Notes: a model not told the origin generated them from the sequence alone. Positions 35,879 through 45,802 are shown, numbered from the stretch's first letter. The stretch is DNA of 64,000 nt from Lysobacter_I brunescens (GCF_042677005.1 NZ_JBHTIF010000001.1:1550001-1614000); one strand, 5' to 3'. Numbers and translations are program-made.

Positions 35879-37198
35879 ATGAGCGACTCCACCGATCGCG
35901 GGCCTCGCGTCCATGCCGGCGAATGGACGGCCGTGGCCTGGTCGTTCCTCTACTTCTTCTGCGTGCTCTCCGCCTATTACGTGATCCGGCCCGTGCGCGA
36001 CCAGCTGTCGGCGGCGGTCGGTTCCACGCAGCTGCCATGGTTCTACGGTGCGGTGTTCGTGGCCACGCTGGCGCTCACCCCGGTCTTCGCCTGGCTGGTC
36101 GGCCGCTATCCGCGCCGGGTCGTGGTGCCGGTGGTCTATCTGTTCTTCATCGGCTGCCTGTTGGCCTTCATCCCGCTCTTCACCCACGAGGGCCTGCTGT
36201 CGCCGCGCGCGCTGGGCATCGTGTTCTTCGTGTGGATCAGCGTGTTCAACCTGTTCGTCGTGTCGGTGTTCTGGAGCTTCATGGCCGACATCTGGAACGA
36301 TGCGCAGGCGCGGCGCCTGTTCCCGGCGATCGCGGTCGGCGGTTCGATCGGCTCGCTGGTCGGCCCGGCGATGGCGTTGTCGCTGGTCGACGTGATCGGC
36401 GTGGCGCCGCTGCTGATGGTTTCGGCGGGGCTGCTCGGCGTCGCGATCCTCTGCGCGATGGTGCTCGGGCGCTGGGCGGCGGTGCACGGCCTGCGCCGGC
36501 ACGAGCCCGGCAACGCAGCGGCGGTCGGCGGCGGCATGTTCGACGGTCTGCGGCAGATCTTCATGAATCCGGTGATGCGCACGATGGCGGTGCTGATGCT
36601 GCTGGGCGACTGCATCGGCACGGTGAACTACGCGCTCGTCGTCGACTATTCGAAGGCGACGTTCACCGATGCGGTATCGCGCACCCAGTTCGCGGCCACG
36701 CTCGACCTCGCCACCAATCTCCTCGCGATCACGGTGCAGGTCTTCCTCGCACGCCCGCTGCTGGTCCGTTTCGGCGCGGCGCCGGCCATCGCGCTGCATG
36801 CCGGCGTGACCATGCTGGTGATGCTGCTGGTGATCGTGGCCGCCGATCCGCATGCTCTGGTCGTCGGCCCGCTGCCGTGGGTGGCGGTGGCGCTCGTGGT
36901 CAGCCGGGGCCTGGCCTACGGCGCCCTGGGGCCGGCGCGCGAGAGCCTGTTCGCGCAGGTGCCGCGCAGCCTGCGCTACAAGGGCAAGAACGCGGTCGAC
37001 ACTGCCGTGTGGCGGTTCGGCGACATGGGCGTGGCCCTCGCCATGAACGGCCTGCGTGCGTTCGGCGTGGCGTCGCTGGGCTTCGCCGCATTGAACATCG
37101 TCGCCGCCGGCGCTTCCGGCCTGCTCGGCTGGCGCCTGGCGAAGCGGGTGGAGCGCGGCGTCGATCCCGACCTGGCTGTGCGCACCCAGCCCGGCTGA
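35879..37198 (+). CDS. MFS-type transporter, NTP/NDP-exchange-like
   Basis: The product is 439 aa from ATG 35879. Twelve membrane helices can be drawn. A short cytoplasmic N-terminus is followed by SFLYFFCVLSAYYVIRPVRDQL, a segment seen in bacterial relatives of the ATP/ADP translocase branch of MFS proteins. RLFPAIAVGGSIGSLVGPA and SLRYKGKNAVDTAVWRFGD are further family blocks. Whether it carries nucleotides is doubtful for a free-living organism; many such proteins have no known substrate. Confidence 0.75.
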   Translation: MSDSTDRGPRVHAGEWTAVAWSFLYFFCVLSAYYVIRPVRDQLSAAVGSTQLPWFYGAVFVATLALTPVFAWLVGRYPRRVVVPVVYLFFIGCLLAFIPLFTHEGLLSPRALGIVFFVWISVFNLFVVSVFWSFMADIWNDAQARRLFPAIAVGGSIGSLVGPAMALSLVDVIGVAPLLMVSAGLLGVAILCAMVLGRWAAVHGLRRHEPGNAAAVGGGMFDGLRQIFMNPVMRTMAVLMLLGDCIGTVNYALVVDYSKATFTDAVSRTQFAATLDLATNLLAITVQVFLARPLLVRFGAAPAIALHAGVTMLVMLLVIVAADPHALVVGPLPWVAVALVVSRGLAYGALGPARESLFAQVPRSLRYKGKNAVDTAVWRFGDMGVALAMNGLRAFGVASLGFAALNIVAAGASGLLGWRLAKRVERGVDPDLAVRTQPG

Positions 37199-37213
37199 GA
37201 TCGACGCCGGGGT

Positions 37214-38014
37214 TCAGCCGCCCGCGCCGTGCGCGTGCGGCGCGGCGATCGTCGGTGCGGCCGGGTCCGGTGCGGCGCCGGTCTTGCCCGCGATCTCCAG
37301 CAGTTCCACCTCGAACACCAGCAGCGTATTCGGTTCGATCTTCTCGCCCGCGCCGCGTTCGCCATGGGCCAGCGCCGGCGGGATCCAGAACGTGTACTTG
37401 CCGCCGATCGGCATCAGCTGCACCGCTTCGGCCCAGCCCGGGAAGACGCGGTTGAGCGCGATGCTGGCGGCATGGTGCGAGGCATAGGTGCTTTCGATCT
37501 GCGTGCCGGCGAGGGTGGAGCTGGTGTAGTGCACGCGCACCGTGTCGGTGGCGCCGGGCTTCGCGCCTTTGCCGTCGCGCAGGATCCGGTACTGCAGGCC
37601 GCTGGCGGTGGCCTTCACGCCTTCGGCCTGCTGGTTCTTCTTCAGGAAGGCGTCGGCCTCGGCGAGGTTCTTCCTCGCCAGTTCGCGCATCGCCAGTTCC
37701 TGTTTCTTGCGCAGGATCTCGCTGAACTGTTCGCGCACCGCGTTCGCCTGCGCGTCGTCCAGCGCAGGCTTCGTGCCTGCATGTACGGCACGGATCGCGG
37801 CGATCGCGATTTCCAGGTCCACCTCGTCCTTCACCGGCGCAAGGGTCTTGGCCATGTCCAGGCCGACCATGTAGCTGATGCGTGCGCGATCGGTGTCGAG
37901 CGATGGCGCGGCGGTCGCGTTCGTTCCCTCGCCGCCTTCATCGCGCGCGCAGCCGGCGGCGAAGAGGAGGGCGAGCAGGGTGAGGGGCAGCGTGGCGTGG
38001 CGTGGCGCGTACAT
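37214..38014 (-). CDS. FKBP-type peptidyl-prolyl isomerase lipoprotein
   Basis: The product is 266 aa. A lipobox LFAAG-C22 ends the signal peptide. Residues about 40-130 are the helical dimerisation region found in FkpA/Mip proteins. Residues 135-245 are the FKBP domain (GLQYRILRDGKGAKPGATDTV, VHYTSSTLAG, FPGWAEAVQLMPIGGKY, IPPALAHGERGAGEKIEPN). The usual GxxFDSS segment is altered to GTQIESTY, so isomerase activity may be reduced. It acts as a periplasmic folding helper. The C-terminal 20 residues form a flexible Ala/Pro/His-rich tail. Confidence 0.9.
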   Translation of the reverse strand: MYAPRHATLPLTLLALLFAAGCARDEGGEGTNATAAPSLDTDRARISYMVGLDMAKTLAPVKDEVDLEIAIAAIRAVHAGTKPALDDAQANAVREQFSEILRKKQELAMRELARKNLAEADAFLKKNQQAEGVKATASGLQYRILRDGKGAKPGATDTVRVHYTSSTLAGTQIESTYASHHAASIALNRVFPGWAEAVQLMPIGGKYTFWIPPALAHGERGAGEKIEPNTLLVFEVELLEIAGKTGAAPDPAAPTIAAPHAHGAGG

Positions 38015-38045
38015 GGCGATTCCTTGGCGGCAGGGACCGGCGTCG

Positions 38046-39668
38046 TCAGTCCACGACCGCGAAGGTGAGCATCATGCCCATGTCTTCGTGTTCGAGGTTG
38101 TGACAGTGCAGCATGTAGCGCTGCGTGCCGGAGAAGGGTTGCGAGAAGTCGATGGCGACGCGGACGATTTCGCCGGGCCAGACCAGGACGGTGTCGTTGA
38201 AGCCGAGATCCTGCGGGCCCAGGCCGCTGTCGGCGACCTGGCGCGCGCGGATGTCGGGCGGGCTGATGCTGCGCGAGACCACGCGGAACTGCACGCCGTG
38301 GATGTGGATCGGGTGCGGCATGCTGGTCATGTTGTTGCGGATGTCCCAGACCTCGCGGCTGCCGCGCTTCACTTCGAAGGCGGGATGGTGGCCGTGGCTG
38401 CGGAAATTCAGGCCGTTGATCAGCCATTCGCCGTCGGCGCCCATGCTCAGGCGGATTTCGCGTGCCTTCCAGCCGGCGGTGTCGGGCGGCGGCGGCAACG
38501 ACGACAGCGCATCCGGCACGTGGATGGGCGGTGCGGCGATGCCCTCGACATCGAACACCATCAGGTCCAGGGCATCGCCCATCGCCACCGCGCCGGGATG
38601 GTCGGCCATGATGTCCGGGGCCAGGGGCCCGGATTCGTCCTCGTTCTCCATCGCGACGTAATCCAGGCTGCGCAGCACCACGCGCGCGCCTGCGGGGACG
38701 GCGCCGAAATCGACCAGCACGTCGGCGCGCTGCGCGGGCGCGAGGAACAGGTCGTCGACGATGCGTGGCTGGTCCAGCAGACCGCCGTCGGTCCCGATCA
38801 GCCGCACCGGCAACGGCGCGCCCTCGTGCAGGAAGGCCGGGCGCAGCACGCGGGCATTCGCCACATTGATCATGCGGAATCGGTACAGGCCCGGCGTCAC
38901 GGTCATCGCCGGTTCCGGCGACCAGTTGGCGAGCACGCGGTTGCCGATCCAGTCGTCGGCTTCGTCGCGATAGACGATCGCGTTGCGTCCGTCGACCTGC
39001 TTGTCGGCGAGCATCAGCGGCAGATCGCGCTCGCCCCACGCCAGGCCGAGCTTTGCGCGCAGCGCGCGCTCCTCGTCGTCGTCGACCAGCAGCAGGCCGG
39101 CCAGACCCATCTGCAGCTGGCGACCGGTGCGGTTGTGCGGATGGGCATGGTACCAGTACAGCCCGGCGCGATTGCGCACCTCGAAGCGGTACTGGCGTTC
39201 GCCGTCGGCAGGCACCGGGTGCAGGCCGCTGCCGTCGTTGGCTTCGTCGACCATGAGGCCGTGCCAATGGACGGTGGTCTCCTCCGCCAGGGTGTTGTGC
39301 AGGGTCACGTCCAGGGTGTCGCCCCGGGACACGTGCAGGGTCGGGTTGAGGCAGGACTTGCCGCCCTCGCAGCCCTGGTAGGCCCAGAGCGTGGTCGCCG
39401 CGCCCGCGAAGACGTCGGTCTGCACCGCCGCTGCCTGCAGCCTGATCGGCCCGGACGGACGCAGATCGGCGAGCAGCCCGGTCTTGCCGGGCCTGCGCAG
39501 CTCGCTCGGCGTCACCGCAGTGCCCGTGTCGTGTCCGTGTGCGGAAGCGGGCGGCGTATCCGCAGGGTCCGCATCGCGTCGCCACCACAGGCCCAGTCCC
39601 GCGCCCCCGGCACAGGCGGCGGCGATGGCGAGCATGAGTGAGCGGCGGCGGGGATTCGGGGGCGTCAT
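38046..39668 (-). CDS. Periplasmic multicopper oxidase
   Basis: The product is 540 aa from ATG 39668. The N-terminus has a twin-arginine-like signal (NPRRRSLML then an Ala-rich core). Three cupredoxin domains follow. Copper ligands: HWHG and YHAHPH in domain 1, HPIHIHG and HCHNLEHEDMGMM in domain 3, giving a full type 1/2/3 set with a Met axial ligand. Domain 1 contains CEGGKSC, a probable disulfide insert. Likely roles are copper or metal oxidation or laccase-like activity; no methionine-rich CueO segment is present. It precedes the FKBP gene by 31 nt on the same strand, so the two may be co-transcribed. Confidence 0.9.
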   Translation of the reverse strand: MTPPNPRRRSLMLAIAAACAGGAGLGLWWRRDADPADTPPASAHGHDTGTAVTPSELRRPGKTGLLADLRPSGPIRLQAAAVQTDVFAGAATTLWAYQGCEGGKSCLNPTLHVSRGDTLDVTLHNTLAEETTVHWHGLMVDEANDGSGLHPVPADGERQYRFEVRNRAGLYWYHAHPHNRTGRQLQMGLAGLLLVDDDEERALRAKLGLAWGERDLPLMLADKQVDGRNAIVYRDEADDWIGNRVLANWSPEPAMTVTPGLYRFRMINVANARVLRPAFLHEGAPLPVRLIGTDGGLLDQPRIVDDLFLAPAQRADVLVDFGAVPAGARVVLRSLDYVAMENEDESGPLAPDIMADHPGAVAMGDALDLMVFDVEGIAAPPIHVPDALSSLPPPPDTAGWKAREIRLSMGADGEWLINGLNFRSHGHHPAFEVKRGSREVWDIRNNMTSMPHPIHIHGVQFRVVSRSISPPDIRARQVADSGLGPQDLGFNDTVLVWPGEIVRVAIDFSQPFSGTQRYMLHCHNLEHEDMGMMLTFAVVD

Positions 39669-39774
39669 CGTGCGGGTGTCGTGCGCTGTGGGTGTCCGGC
39701 GGGCGTGGGCAGCGGATGTGGAGTGTGGCCGGGCATCAAGTCCAGGCCATGACGCACGTGCGCGCAAGCGAAAA

Positions 39775-39804
39775 GGTGTACGTCGCTGCTGAGGTACGGG
39801 TCAA
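39775..39804 (-). promoter_or_regulatory. Candidate promoter of the multicopper oxidase gene
   Basis: On the minus strand TTGACC (39799-39804) and TACACC (39775-39780) are 18 nt apart, about 100 nt upstream of the start codon. Confidence 0.4.
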
Positions 39805-40255
39805 AAAACATAAAAAGAGGGAACACGTCACGAATGGAGCGCCCGAACCTGCCATTTCGTGCAGGAAGGACATCGGACGAGTCCGGCAGAAAGAAGACAT
39901 CGATCACTTCCCGATGGCGTTCCACCGGACCGCGATTGTCAAAGGCCTCTTTGGAGATTGTGAGAAGACATAAAAAGGTGTCCCTGTTCTCATTTTGTTG
40001 CGGCGAGGCAGCGGCAATGTGCGTCCCAGGCCGGGCAGTGACCGGCGGGACCATCGCAGGGATGCGGGAATGAAGCGCCAGGGAATCCGCACCTGCCGAT
40101 CTCGTCGGCTGCCGCCTCCGGGCCGGGCGACGCATGGGGAGTGCATCGCGACCGGGTTCCGGGAGGAGTAGGCCGCACCGGCCGCGCCTGCCTTGAATGG
40201 CGGACCGGGTGGGGCGGTTCCCTTGAGCCAGGCAACCAATCGTTTGGGGAATGAC
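39805..40255. other. Divergent upstream region of phosphoesterase gene 1
   Basis: No gene is supported here. Two exact 10-nt direct repeats, ACATAAAAAG at 39808-39817 and 39968-39977, are A-rich islands in G+C-rich DNA and may be regulator sites. A GGGGA ribosome site (40246-40250) belongs to the gene starting at 40256. Confidence 0.5.
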
Positions 40256-42520
40256 ATGATCGGGAATACATCGAAGTGGTCGCGCACGGGTTTGCTCGCG
40301 GCGTCCATCCTTGCCGTCCTGCCGCTGCTGCAGGCCGGCGCCGCCGAACGCGTCGGCCAGATCCACGAGCGCGGCACCCGCACCCGCGCCCTCGTCGAAG
40401 ACCCGGCCCGGTCGATCCTGACCGCCGGCGCCTCCAGCCGGGTGTGCGAATCCGGCGCCAAGTGGCTGCGCCTCGACTTCCGGTCGCTGAAGCTGCGCGG
40501 CTACGACAGCCTGGTCTTGCGCAGCTCAGGAGGCGACCGCCAGATCTTCCAGGGCGCCCAGTGGAACAACCGCAGCTTCACGACCCGCGCCCTGCGCGGG
40601 TCCTGCGTGGACATCCAGCCCTACTTCGCCGACCGCGACAGCGCGTACCGCCTGTCGAGCGTCACCTCCGGCATGCGCGCGCTGTCGGAGACCTCGGTCG
40701 TGGTCGCGGGTGCGGGCGACCTGTGCGATTCGACGCCAGCGGACTGCAAGGCCACGTCCGACCTGATCGTGAACATCAATCCGGAGATGGTCTTCACCGC
40801 CGGCGACAACGCCTACAACGACGGCACGCTGAGCGAGTACAACACCCGCTACGCGCCCAACTGGGGACGCTTCAAGGACAAGACCAGGCCTACGCCCGGC
40901 AACCACGACTACTACAGCACCGGCAACTGGGGCACGGGCTACTTCGACTACTTCAACGGTGTCGGCCAGCAGGCTGGCGTGGCGGGCGATCGCAACAAGG
41001 GCTACTACAGCTGGGATGTCGGCGACTGGCGTTTCGTGGCGCTCAACACGATGGATGGCGCCACGATCAGCTCGACGAGCGAGCAGGTCACATGGCTGAA
41101 GCAGACCCTGGCGGCGAACCCGAAGCCCTGCACGGCCGCCTACTTCCATCACCCGCTGATCAGCCTGGGCAACTACACGCCGGACGCCGGACAGAAGTAC
41201 TCCTATCCGGAAGTGAAGGCGCTGTACGACGCCCTGTATGAACATCAAGCGGATCTGGTGCTGGTCGGCCACGACCACAACTACCAGCGCTACATCAAGA
41301 TGAACCCGAACCTGGAGGCCGACCCCAAGGGTTTCGTGCAGGTGCTGGTCGGCACCGGCGGCCGCGATTTCTACCCGGTGCCGACAGCCAATCGCACCAA
41401 TCCCCTGCTGGCCCTGCGTCCCGGCAGCACCACCGATCGCGCCGTGAGCGCCAGCACCTACGGCGTGCTCAAGCTGACCCTGAGTTCCACCGGCTACACG
41501 GGCGAGTTCGTCCGCGCGACCCACGCGGGCAACGGCGATCTCGGTTCGACTTCGCGCCCCGAGAACTTCAGCGGCACCTGCAACAAGGCGAACACCGGCA
41601 CCACCTACGCGATCTCGGGCGCGGTCACCACCAGCACCGGCGCTGCGATCCCGAACGTGCGCATCAGCAACGGCAGCGCGACGGTGACGACCAATGCCAG
41701 CGGCCAGTACAGCTTCACCGGCCTGAGCAATGGCCCCTACACGCTGACCCCGTCGCTGAGCGGCTACACGTTCTCGCCGATCAGCCAGAGCGTTGCCATC
41801 AATGGCGCCAACGTCAGCGGACGGAATTTCACGGGAACTGCCGTCGCTGCCGGCGTGCTGAGCAACGGTGTGCCGGTGACCGGTCTGTCGGGTGCGCAGG
41901 GGACCGAGCTGCGCTACACCCTGCAGGTGCCCGCAGGTGCGACCAATCTTCGCTTCGTCACCAGTGGCGGCAGCGGTGATGCCGACCTGTACGTCCGGTT
42001 CGGCAGCGCGCCGACCACCAGCGATCCGTTGAAGTCCGAAAGCAGCACCAACGCGGAGACGATCACCATCGCGACCGCGCAGGCCGGAACCTATCACGTA
42101 CTGGTCAGGGGCTACTCGGCGTTCTCCGGTGCGAGCCTGACCGGCAGCTTCACCACCGGCAGCGCGGGCGTGCAGACCTACTCGAACAACACTGCCGTTG
42201 CGATCCCGGATGGCAGCGCGACGGGCATCGAGAGCCGGATCGCGGTGTCCGGACGAACGGGCAATGCGCCGAGCACTGCACAGGTACGCGTGAACATCAC
42301 GCATGCGTGGCGCGGCGATGTGCGAGTCACCCTCGTCGCTCCCGATGGCACCTCCTATCCGCTGAAAGCCGAGAACTCGAGCGACAGCGCGGACAACATC
42401 TACCAGACGTATCAGGTGAATCTGTCGGCCGAGGCGCTCAACGGCACATGGACGCTGCGGGTTGCAGATCTGTGGACGCCGGATGCAGGCCGTCTGGACA
42501 ACTGGAGCATCACCTTCTGA
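40256..42520 (+). CDS. Secreted metallophosphoesterase 1 with Fn-like, PPC and P domains
   Basis: The product is 754 aa. Signal peptide 1-30. Residues 57-125 form a small module with two cysteines (C64, C117) shared with the paralog at 56473. The calcineurin-like phosphoesterase domain (146-420) has metal motifs GAGD (152-155), GDN (183-185), GNHD (215-218), FHHP (297-300) and GHDH (338-341). A carboxypeptidase-regulatory-like beta domain (452-527), a PPC domain (about 537-635) and a proprotein-convertase P domain (639-754) follow. It hydrolyses phosphoesters outside the cell; substrate unknown. The C-terminal modules are those of the neighbouring proteases, pointing to type II secretion with later trimming. 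Confidence 0.88.
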   Translation: MIGNTSKWSRTGLLAASILAVLPLLQAGAAERVGQIHERGTRTRALVEDPARSILTAGASSRVCESGAKWLRLDFRSLKLRGYDSLVLRSSGGDRQIFQGAQWNNRSFTTRALRGSCVDIQPYFADRDSAYRLSSVTSGMRALSETSVVVAGAGDLCDSTPADCKATSDLIVNINPEMVFTAGDNAYNDGTLSEYNTRYAPNWGRFKDKTRPTPGNHDYYSTGNWGTGYFDYFNGVGQQAGVAGDRNKGYYSWDVGDWRFVALNTMDGATISSTSEQVTWLKQTLAANPKPCTAAYFHHPLISLGNYTPDAGQKYSYPEVKALYDALYEHQADLVLVGHDHNYQRYIKMNPNLEADPKGFVQVLVGTGGRDFYPVPTANRTNPLLALRPGSTTDRAVSASTYGVLKLTLSSTGYTGEFVRATHAGNGDLGSTSRPENFSGTCNKANTGTTYAISGAVTTSTGAAIPNVRISNGSATVTTNASGQYSFTGLSNGPYTLTPSLSGYTFSPISQSVAINGANVSGRNFTGTAVAAGVLSNGVPVTGLSGAQGTELRYTLQVPAGATNLRFVTSGGSGDADLYVRFGSAPTTSDPLKSESSTNAETITIATAQAGTYHVLVRGYSAFSGASLTGSFTTGSAGVQTYSNNTAVAIPDGSATGIESRIAVSGRTGNAPSTAQVRVNITHAWRGDVRVTLVAPDGTSYPLKAENSSDSADNIYQTYQVNLSAEALNGTWTLRVADLWTPDAGRLDNWSITF

Positions 42521-42645
42521 GCCGCAGGCTCGTGGATCGCCCGGACCCAGGGCGGTAGGGATACATCAGCTCGGACCCGCCACCGCGTCGCAGTCGCATG
42601 CGACGCGGGACGGCCCCTTCTTACCCAAATTCAAAGGTCACTACC

Positions 42646-44445
42646 ATGTCTCACGCACGCAATCGCTTCATGTCGCTGCATCCGCTGGCCATCGCCACGC
42701 TGTGCATCGCAGGCAGCTTCGCCGGCCAGGCGTTCGCCGGCCAGGTCCATCTCGGAGGCCTGTCTTCCGCGCAGACCCACCAGCGCTTCATCGTCAAGTA
42801 TCGCGACGGCAGCAGCGAGCGCCGCAATGCCGCCACGCTCGAACGCTCGCTCAATCGCGCAGCCTCGGCCGTGCAGGTCCGCGACGCTTCGGCGCGCGGC
42901 GGCATGCGCGCCGTCGGCCTGCGTCACCTGCGCCGCATGGCCCTCGGTTCGGACGTCGTCGTCGCCAGCCACAAGCTCGATCGCGCAAACGCCGCGTCGC
43001 TGATGCGCCGTCTCGCCGCCGATCCGAACGTCGAGTACGTCGAGGTCGATCGCCGCGTGCATCCGGCGATGGTGCCCAACGACCCGCGCTATGCCGTGGA
43101 CCAGTGGCATTACCAGGCACCGATCGCCGGCCGCTACGGCATCAACCTGCCCACCGCCTGGGATCGCGCCACGGGTGCGGGCATCGTCGTCGCGGTGCTC
43201 GATACCGGCTCGACGGCGCATGCCGACATGGCAGGTCGCACGGTCGCGGGCTACGACTTCATCGATGATGTCGAGACTGCGAACGATGGCAACGGGCGGG
43301 ACAACAACCCCGCGGATCCGGGCGACTGGTGCGAAGCCGGCGACAGCAGTTCGTGGCATGGCACCCATGTCGCCGGCACGATCGCGGCCGCGACCAACAA
43401 CAACGCCGGCGTGGCGGGCGTTGCCTACGGTGCGCGGGTGCAGCACGTGCGCGTGCTCGGGCGCTGCGGCGGCTGGGATTCGGACATCGCCGACGGCATC
43501 ATCTGGGCCTCCGGCGGCGCCGTGGCCGGTGTGCCGGCCAATGCGACGCCGGCGAAGGTGCTGAACCTCAGCCTGGGCGGCGCTGGTGCCTGCGGTGCCA
43601 CGTACCAGAATGCCATCAACAGCGCGGTGGGCCGAGGCGCGACGATCGTGGTCGCCGCGGGCAACGATGGCGGCAATGCCGCGAACTTCTCGCCATCGAG
43701 CTGTGCCAACGTGGTGGTGGTGGGCGCATCCAGTCGCGATGGCGTGCGCGTGATTCGTCCGGACTGGTGGTCGTCGAACTACGGTGCGGCCGTGGACATC
43801 GCCGCACCGGGCATGGACGTCATGTCGACCGTCAACACGGGCCAACAGGCACCGGGGGTCGAGGGCTACGAGGCGTGGGACGGTACGTCGATGGCGACGC
43901 CGCACGTCGCCGGCGTGGTCGCACTGATGCAGTCGGCCCGTCCTGCAGGCAGCCTGCTGACGCCTGCGCAAGTCGAGCAGGTGCTGAAGGACAACACGAC
44001 CGCGTTCCCGCGGGTGCCCGACCAGCCGATCGGTCGCGGCATCGTCAATGCAGATGACGCCGTGCGTGCTGCGATCGCCTTCGATGCGGCGGCTGGCGGA
44101 GTCCAGACCTACGCCAACAACAATCGTACGGCGATCATCGACGGCGGCACGATCACCAGCACCATCGCCGTGGCCGGCCGTAACGGCAATGCACCGAGCA
44201 ATGCCCAGGTCAGCGTGAACATAAGTCATACCTGGCGGGGTGATCTGCGCCTCGAACTGCTCGCGCCGGACGGTTCGGTCTACAGGTTGAAGACGGAAAG
44301 CGGCAGCGACAGCGCGGACAACGTGATCGCGACCTACACCGTGAATCTCTCCACCGAGGCGCTGAACGGCAACTGGCGCCTCCGCGTGCGGGATATGTGG
44401 ACGCCGGACACCGGCAACTTGAACAGCTGGAGCATCCGCTTCTGA
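42646..44445 (+). CDS. Secreted subtilisin-like protease with P domain
   Basis: The product is 599 aa from ATG 42646. Signal peptide about 1-31, inhibitor-like propeptide 45-140 (RFIVKYRDG, EYVEVDRRVHP), S8 catalytic domain 155-480 with D186 (VLDTGS), H238 (HGTHVAGT), oxyanion N340 (AAGND) and S415 (GTSMATPH). Cysteines 229/274 and 316/353 probably form disulfides. Residues 486-599 are a P domain (GNAPSNAQVSVNISHTWRGD... WSIRF). It is an exoprotease for nutrient or prey degradation. The catalytic part is closely paralogous to the protein encoded at 48919. Confidence 0.94.
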   Translation: MSHARNRFMSLHPLAIATLCIAGSFAGQAFAGQVHLGGLSSAQTHQRFIVKYRDGSSERRNAATLERSLNRAASAVQVRDASARGGMRAVGLRHLRRMALGSDVVVASHKLDRANAASLMRRLAADPNVEYVEVDRRVHPAMVPNDPRYAVDQWHYQAPIAGRYGINLPTAWDRATGAGIVVAVLDTGSTAHADMAGRTVAGYDFIDDVETANDGNGRDNNPADPGDWCEAGDSSSWHGTHVAGTIAAATNNNAGVAGVAYGARVQHVRVLGRCGGWDSDIADGIIWASGGAVAGVPANATPAKVLNLSLGGAGACGATYQNAINSAVGRGATIVVAAGNDGGNAANFSPSSCANVVVVGASSRDGVRVIRPDWWSSNYGAAVDIAAPGMDVMSTVNTGQQAPGVEGYEAWDGTSMATPHVAGVVALMQSARPAGSLLTPAQVEQVLKDNTTAFPRVPDQPIGRGIVNADDAVRAAIAFDAAAGGVQTYANNNRTAIIDGGTITSTIAVAGRNGNAPSNAQVSVNISHTWRGDLRLELLAPDGSVYRLKTESGSDSADNVIATYTVNLSTEALNGNWRLRVRDMWTPDTGNLNSWSIRF

Positions 44446-44451
44446 TGCATG

Positions 44452-44479
44452 GCGGTGGCCGGTCCGCACCGGCCACCGC
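44452..44479 (+). terminator. Hairpin after the subtilase gene
   Basis: An 11-bp perfect stem GCGGTGGCCGG/CCGGCCACCGC with a 6-nt loop starts 7 nt after the stop codon. No T tract follows. Confidence 0.5.
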
Positions 44480-44576
44480 TGCGAAGCGATCGCATGGCAT
44501 CGAACAGCCTGACACCGACCTTGCCGGAGCGCGTGCCGCGTCCGGCTCCCCGACGAATGATTGAAGGAATCACGAG

Positions 44577-45776
44577 ATGATGCAGACGAGGACATTGGGA
44601 ATCGCCATGGCACTGCTGTGCTGCGGTGCTGTCGTTGCGCAGGCTGCGGCGGCCGAGATGCGCGCGCGCGCGGGACTCTCACGGCCGAATGCCGCGCAGA
44701 CCCTGCAGCAGGGACGGATCGTCGGAGGCACCCTGACTGGGGCAGGCACGCGCACCTACCAGGTGCGCCTCTATCGCGACAGCACGGCGCTCGCCTGCGG
44801 TGGCACGATCATCGCGGACAACTGGGTGCTCACCGCCGCGCACTGCGTCAACAATCCGCAGACAGAAACGAATCGCGTGCGCGCAGGCTTCACCCGCACG
44901 TCGGGAACCGGCGGCACCTATTACACCGTCGACAAGATCGTCAGGCACCCATCCGCGGATGGCGGGATCGTGTACGACTATGCGCTGCTGCGCATCAGCG
45001 GTACGTTCGCAAGCACGCTGGAGCGTGTCGCCATTCCGACCGCGGACGTGGTGCAGGCCGTCGGCCAGCCCGGGAACAACGTGATCGTCTCCGGATGGGG
45101 GCTCACGTCGGAAGGCGGAAGCCTGAGCGACGATCTGCGCGAGATCACCATTCCCATCGTCAGCGACGCGACCTGCCGCCAGAGTCTCGGTACGGGTGCC
45201 AGCAGTTTCGACGATGCGAGCATGATCTGCGCGGGCTCGGCGGGCAAGGACAGCTGCACCGGCGACAGCGGCGGTCCGATGGTCGCCGCATACAACAACC
45301 GCACCTGGAGCATCGGCGTGACGAGCTGGGGCCCGGGCTGTGCGCGGCCCAACACCTATGGCATCTACGCCGACACCCTGCATGTCCGCAGCTGGATTCT
45401 CGAGCAGATCAACGGCGCCAGCGGCGGCACGGTGCAGACGTATTCCAACAGCAGTCCGGCGCCGATCGCCGACCTGGGCAGCGTCACCAGCACGATCGCC
45501 GTCTCCGGCCGAACCGGCAATGCGCCGGGCAACGCGCAGATCAGCGTGAACATCACGCACACGTATCGCGGCGACCTGCGCATCGAGCTGCTGGCGCCGG
45601 ATGGCACGACGTATCTGCTCAAGGCCCAGAGCGCCAGCGATGGCGCGGCCAACGTGGTCGCGACGTACACGGCGAACCTGTCCAGCGAAGCACTGAACGG
45701 CAACTGGAGGTTGCGGGTGACCGATGCCTACACGGGCGACGTCGGCACGCTGAACAACTGGAGCATCCGGTTCTGA
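44577..45776 (+). CDS. Secreted trypsin-like protease with P domain
   Basis: The product is 399 aa, from the first of two adjacent ATGs (44577). Signal peptide about 1-26, short propeptide, then IVGG (48-51) as the activation site after R47. Catalytic residues H89 (TAAHC), D134 and S231 (GDSGGP). Residues about 287-399 are a P domain close to that of the subtilase before it. An exported S1 protease activated by cleavage at R47. Confidence 0.93.
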   Translation: MMQTRTLGIAMALLCCGAVVAQAAAAEMRARAGLSRPNAAQTLQQGRIVGGTLTGAGTRTYQVRLYRDSTALACGGTIIADNWVLTAAHCVNNPQTETNRVRAGFTRTSGTGGTYYTVDKIVRHPSADGGIVYDYALLRISGTFASTLERVAIPTADVVQAVGQPGNNVIVSGWGLTSEGGSLSDDLREITIPIVSDATCRQSLGTGASSFDDASMICAGSAGKDSCTGDSGGPMVAAYNNRTWSIGVTSWGPGCARPNTYGIYADTLHVRSWILEQINGASGGTVQTYSNSSPAPIADLGSVTSTIAVSGRTGNAPGNAQISVNITHTYRGDLRIELLAPDGTTYLLKAQSASDGAANVVATYTANLSSEALNGNWRLRVTDAYTGDVGTLNNWSIRF

Positions 45777-45782
45777 TTGTGT

Positions 45783-45802
45783 CGGGCGCCGTCCGGCGCC
45801 CG
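45783..45802 (+). terminator. Hairpin after trypsin-like gene 1
   Basis: CGGGCGCC/GGCGCCCG, 8-bp perfect stem with a 4-nt loop, 6 nt after the stop codon; T tract lacking. Confidence 0.45.

Noticed and set aside
37878..39641. Plus-strand frame opposite the multicopper oxidase gene
   Set aside because: The oxidase has all copper ligands on the minus strand; the opposite frame is compositionally biased noise.
40526..42304. Minus-strand frame of almost 600 codons inside phosphoesterase gene 1
   Set aside because: Antisense to a gene with five intact metal motifs; no start signal.
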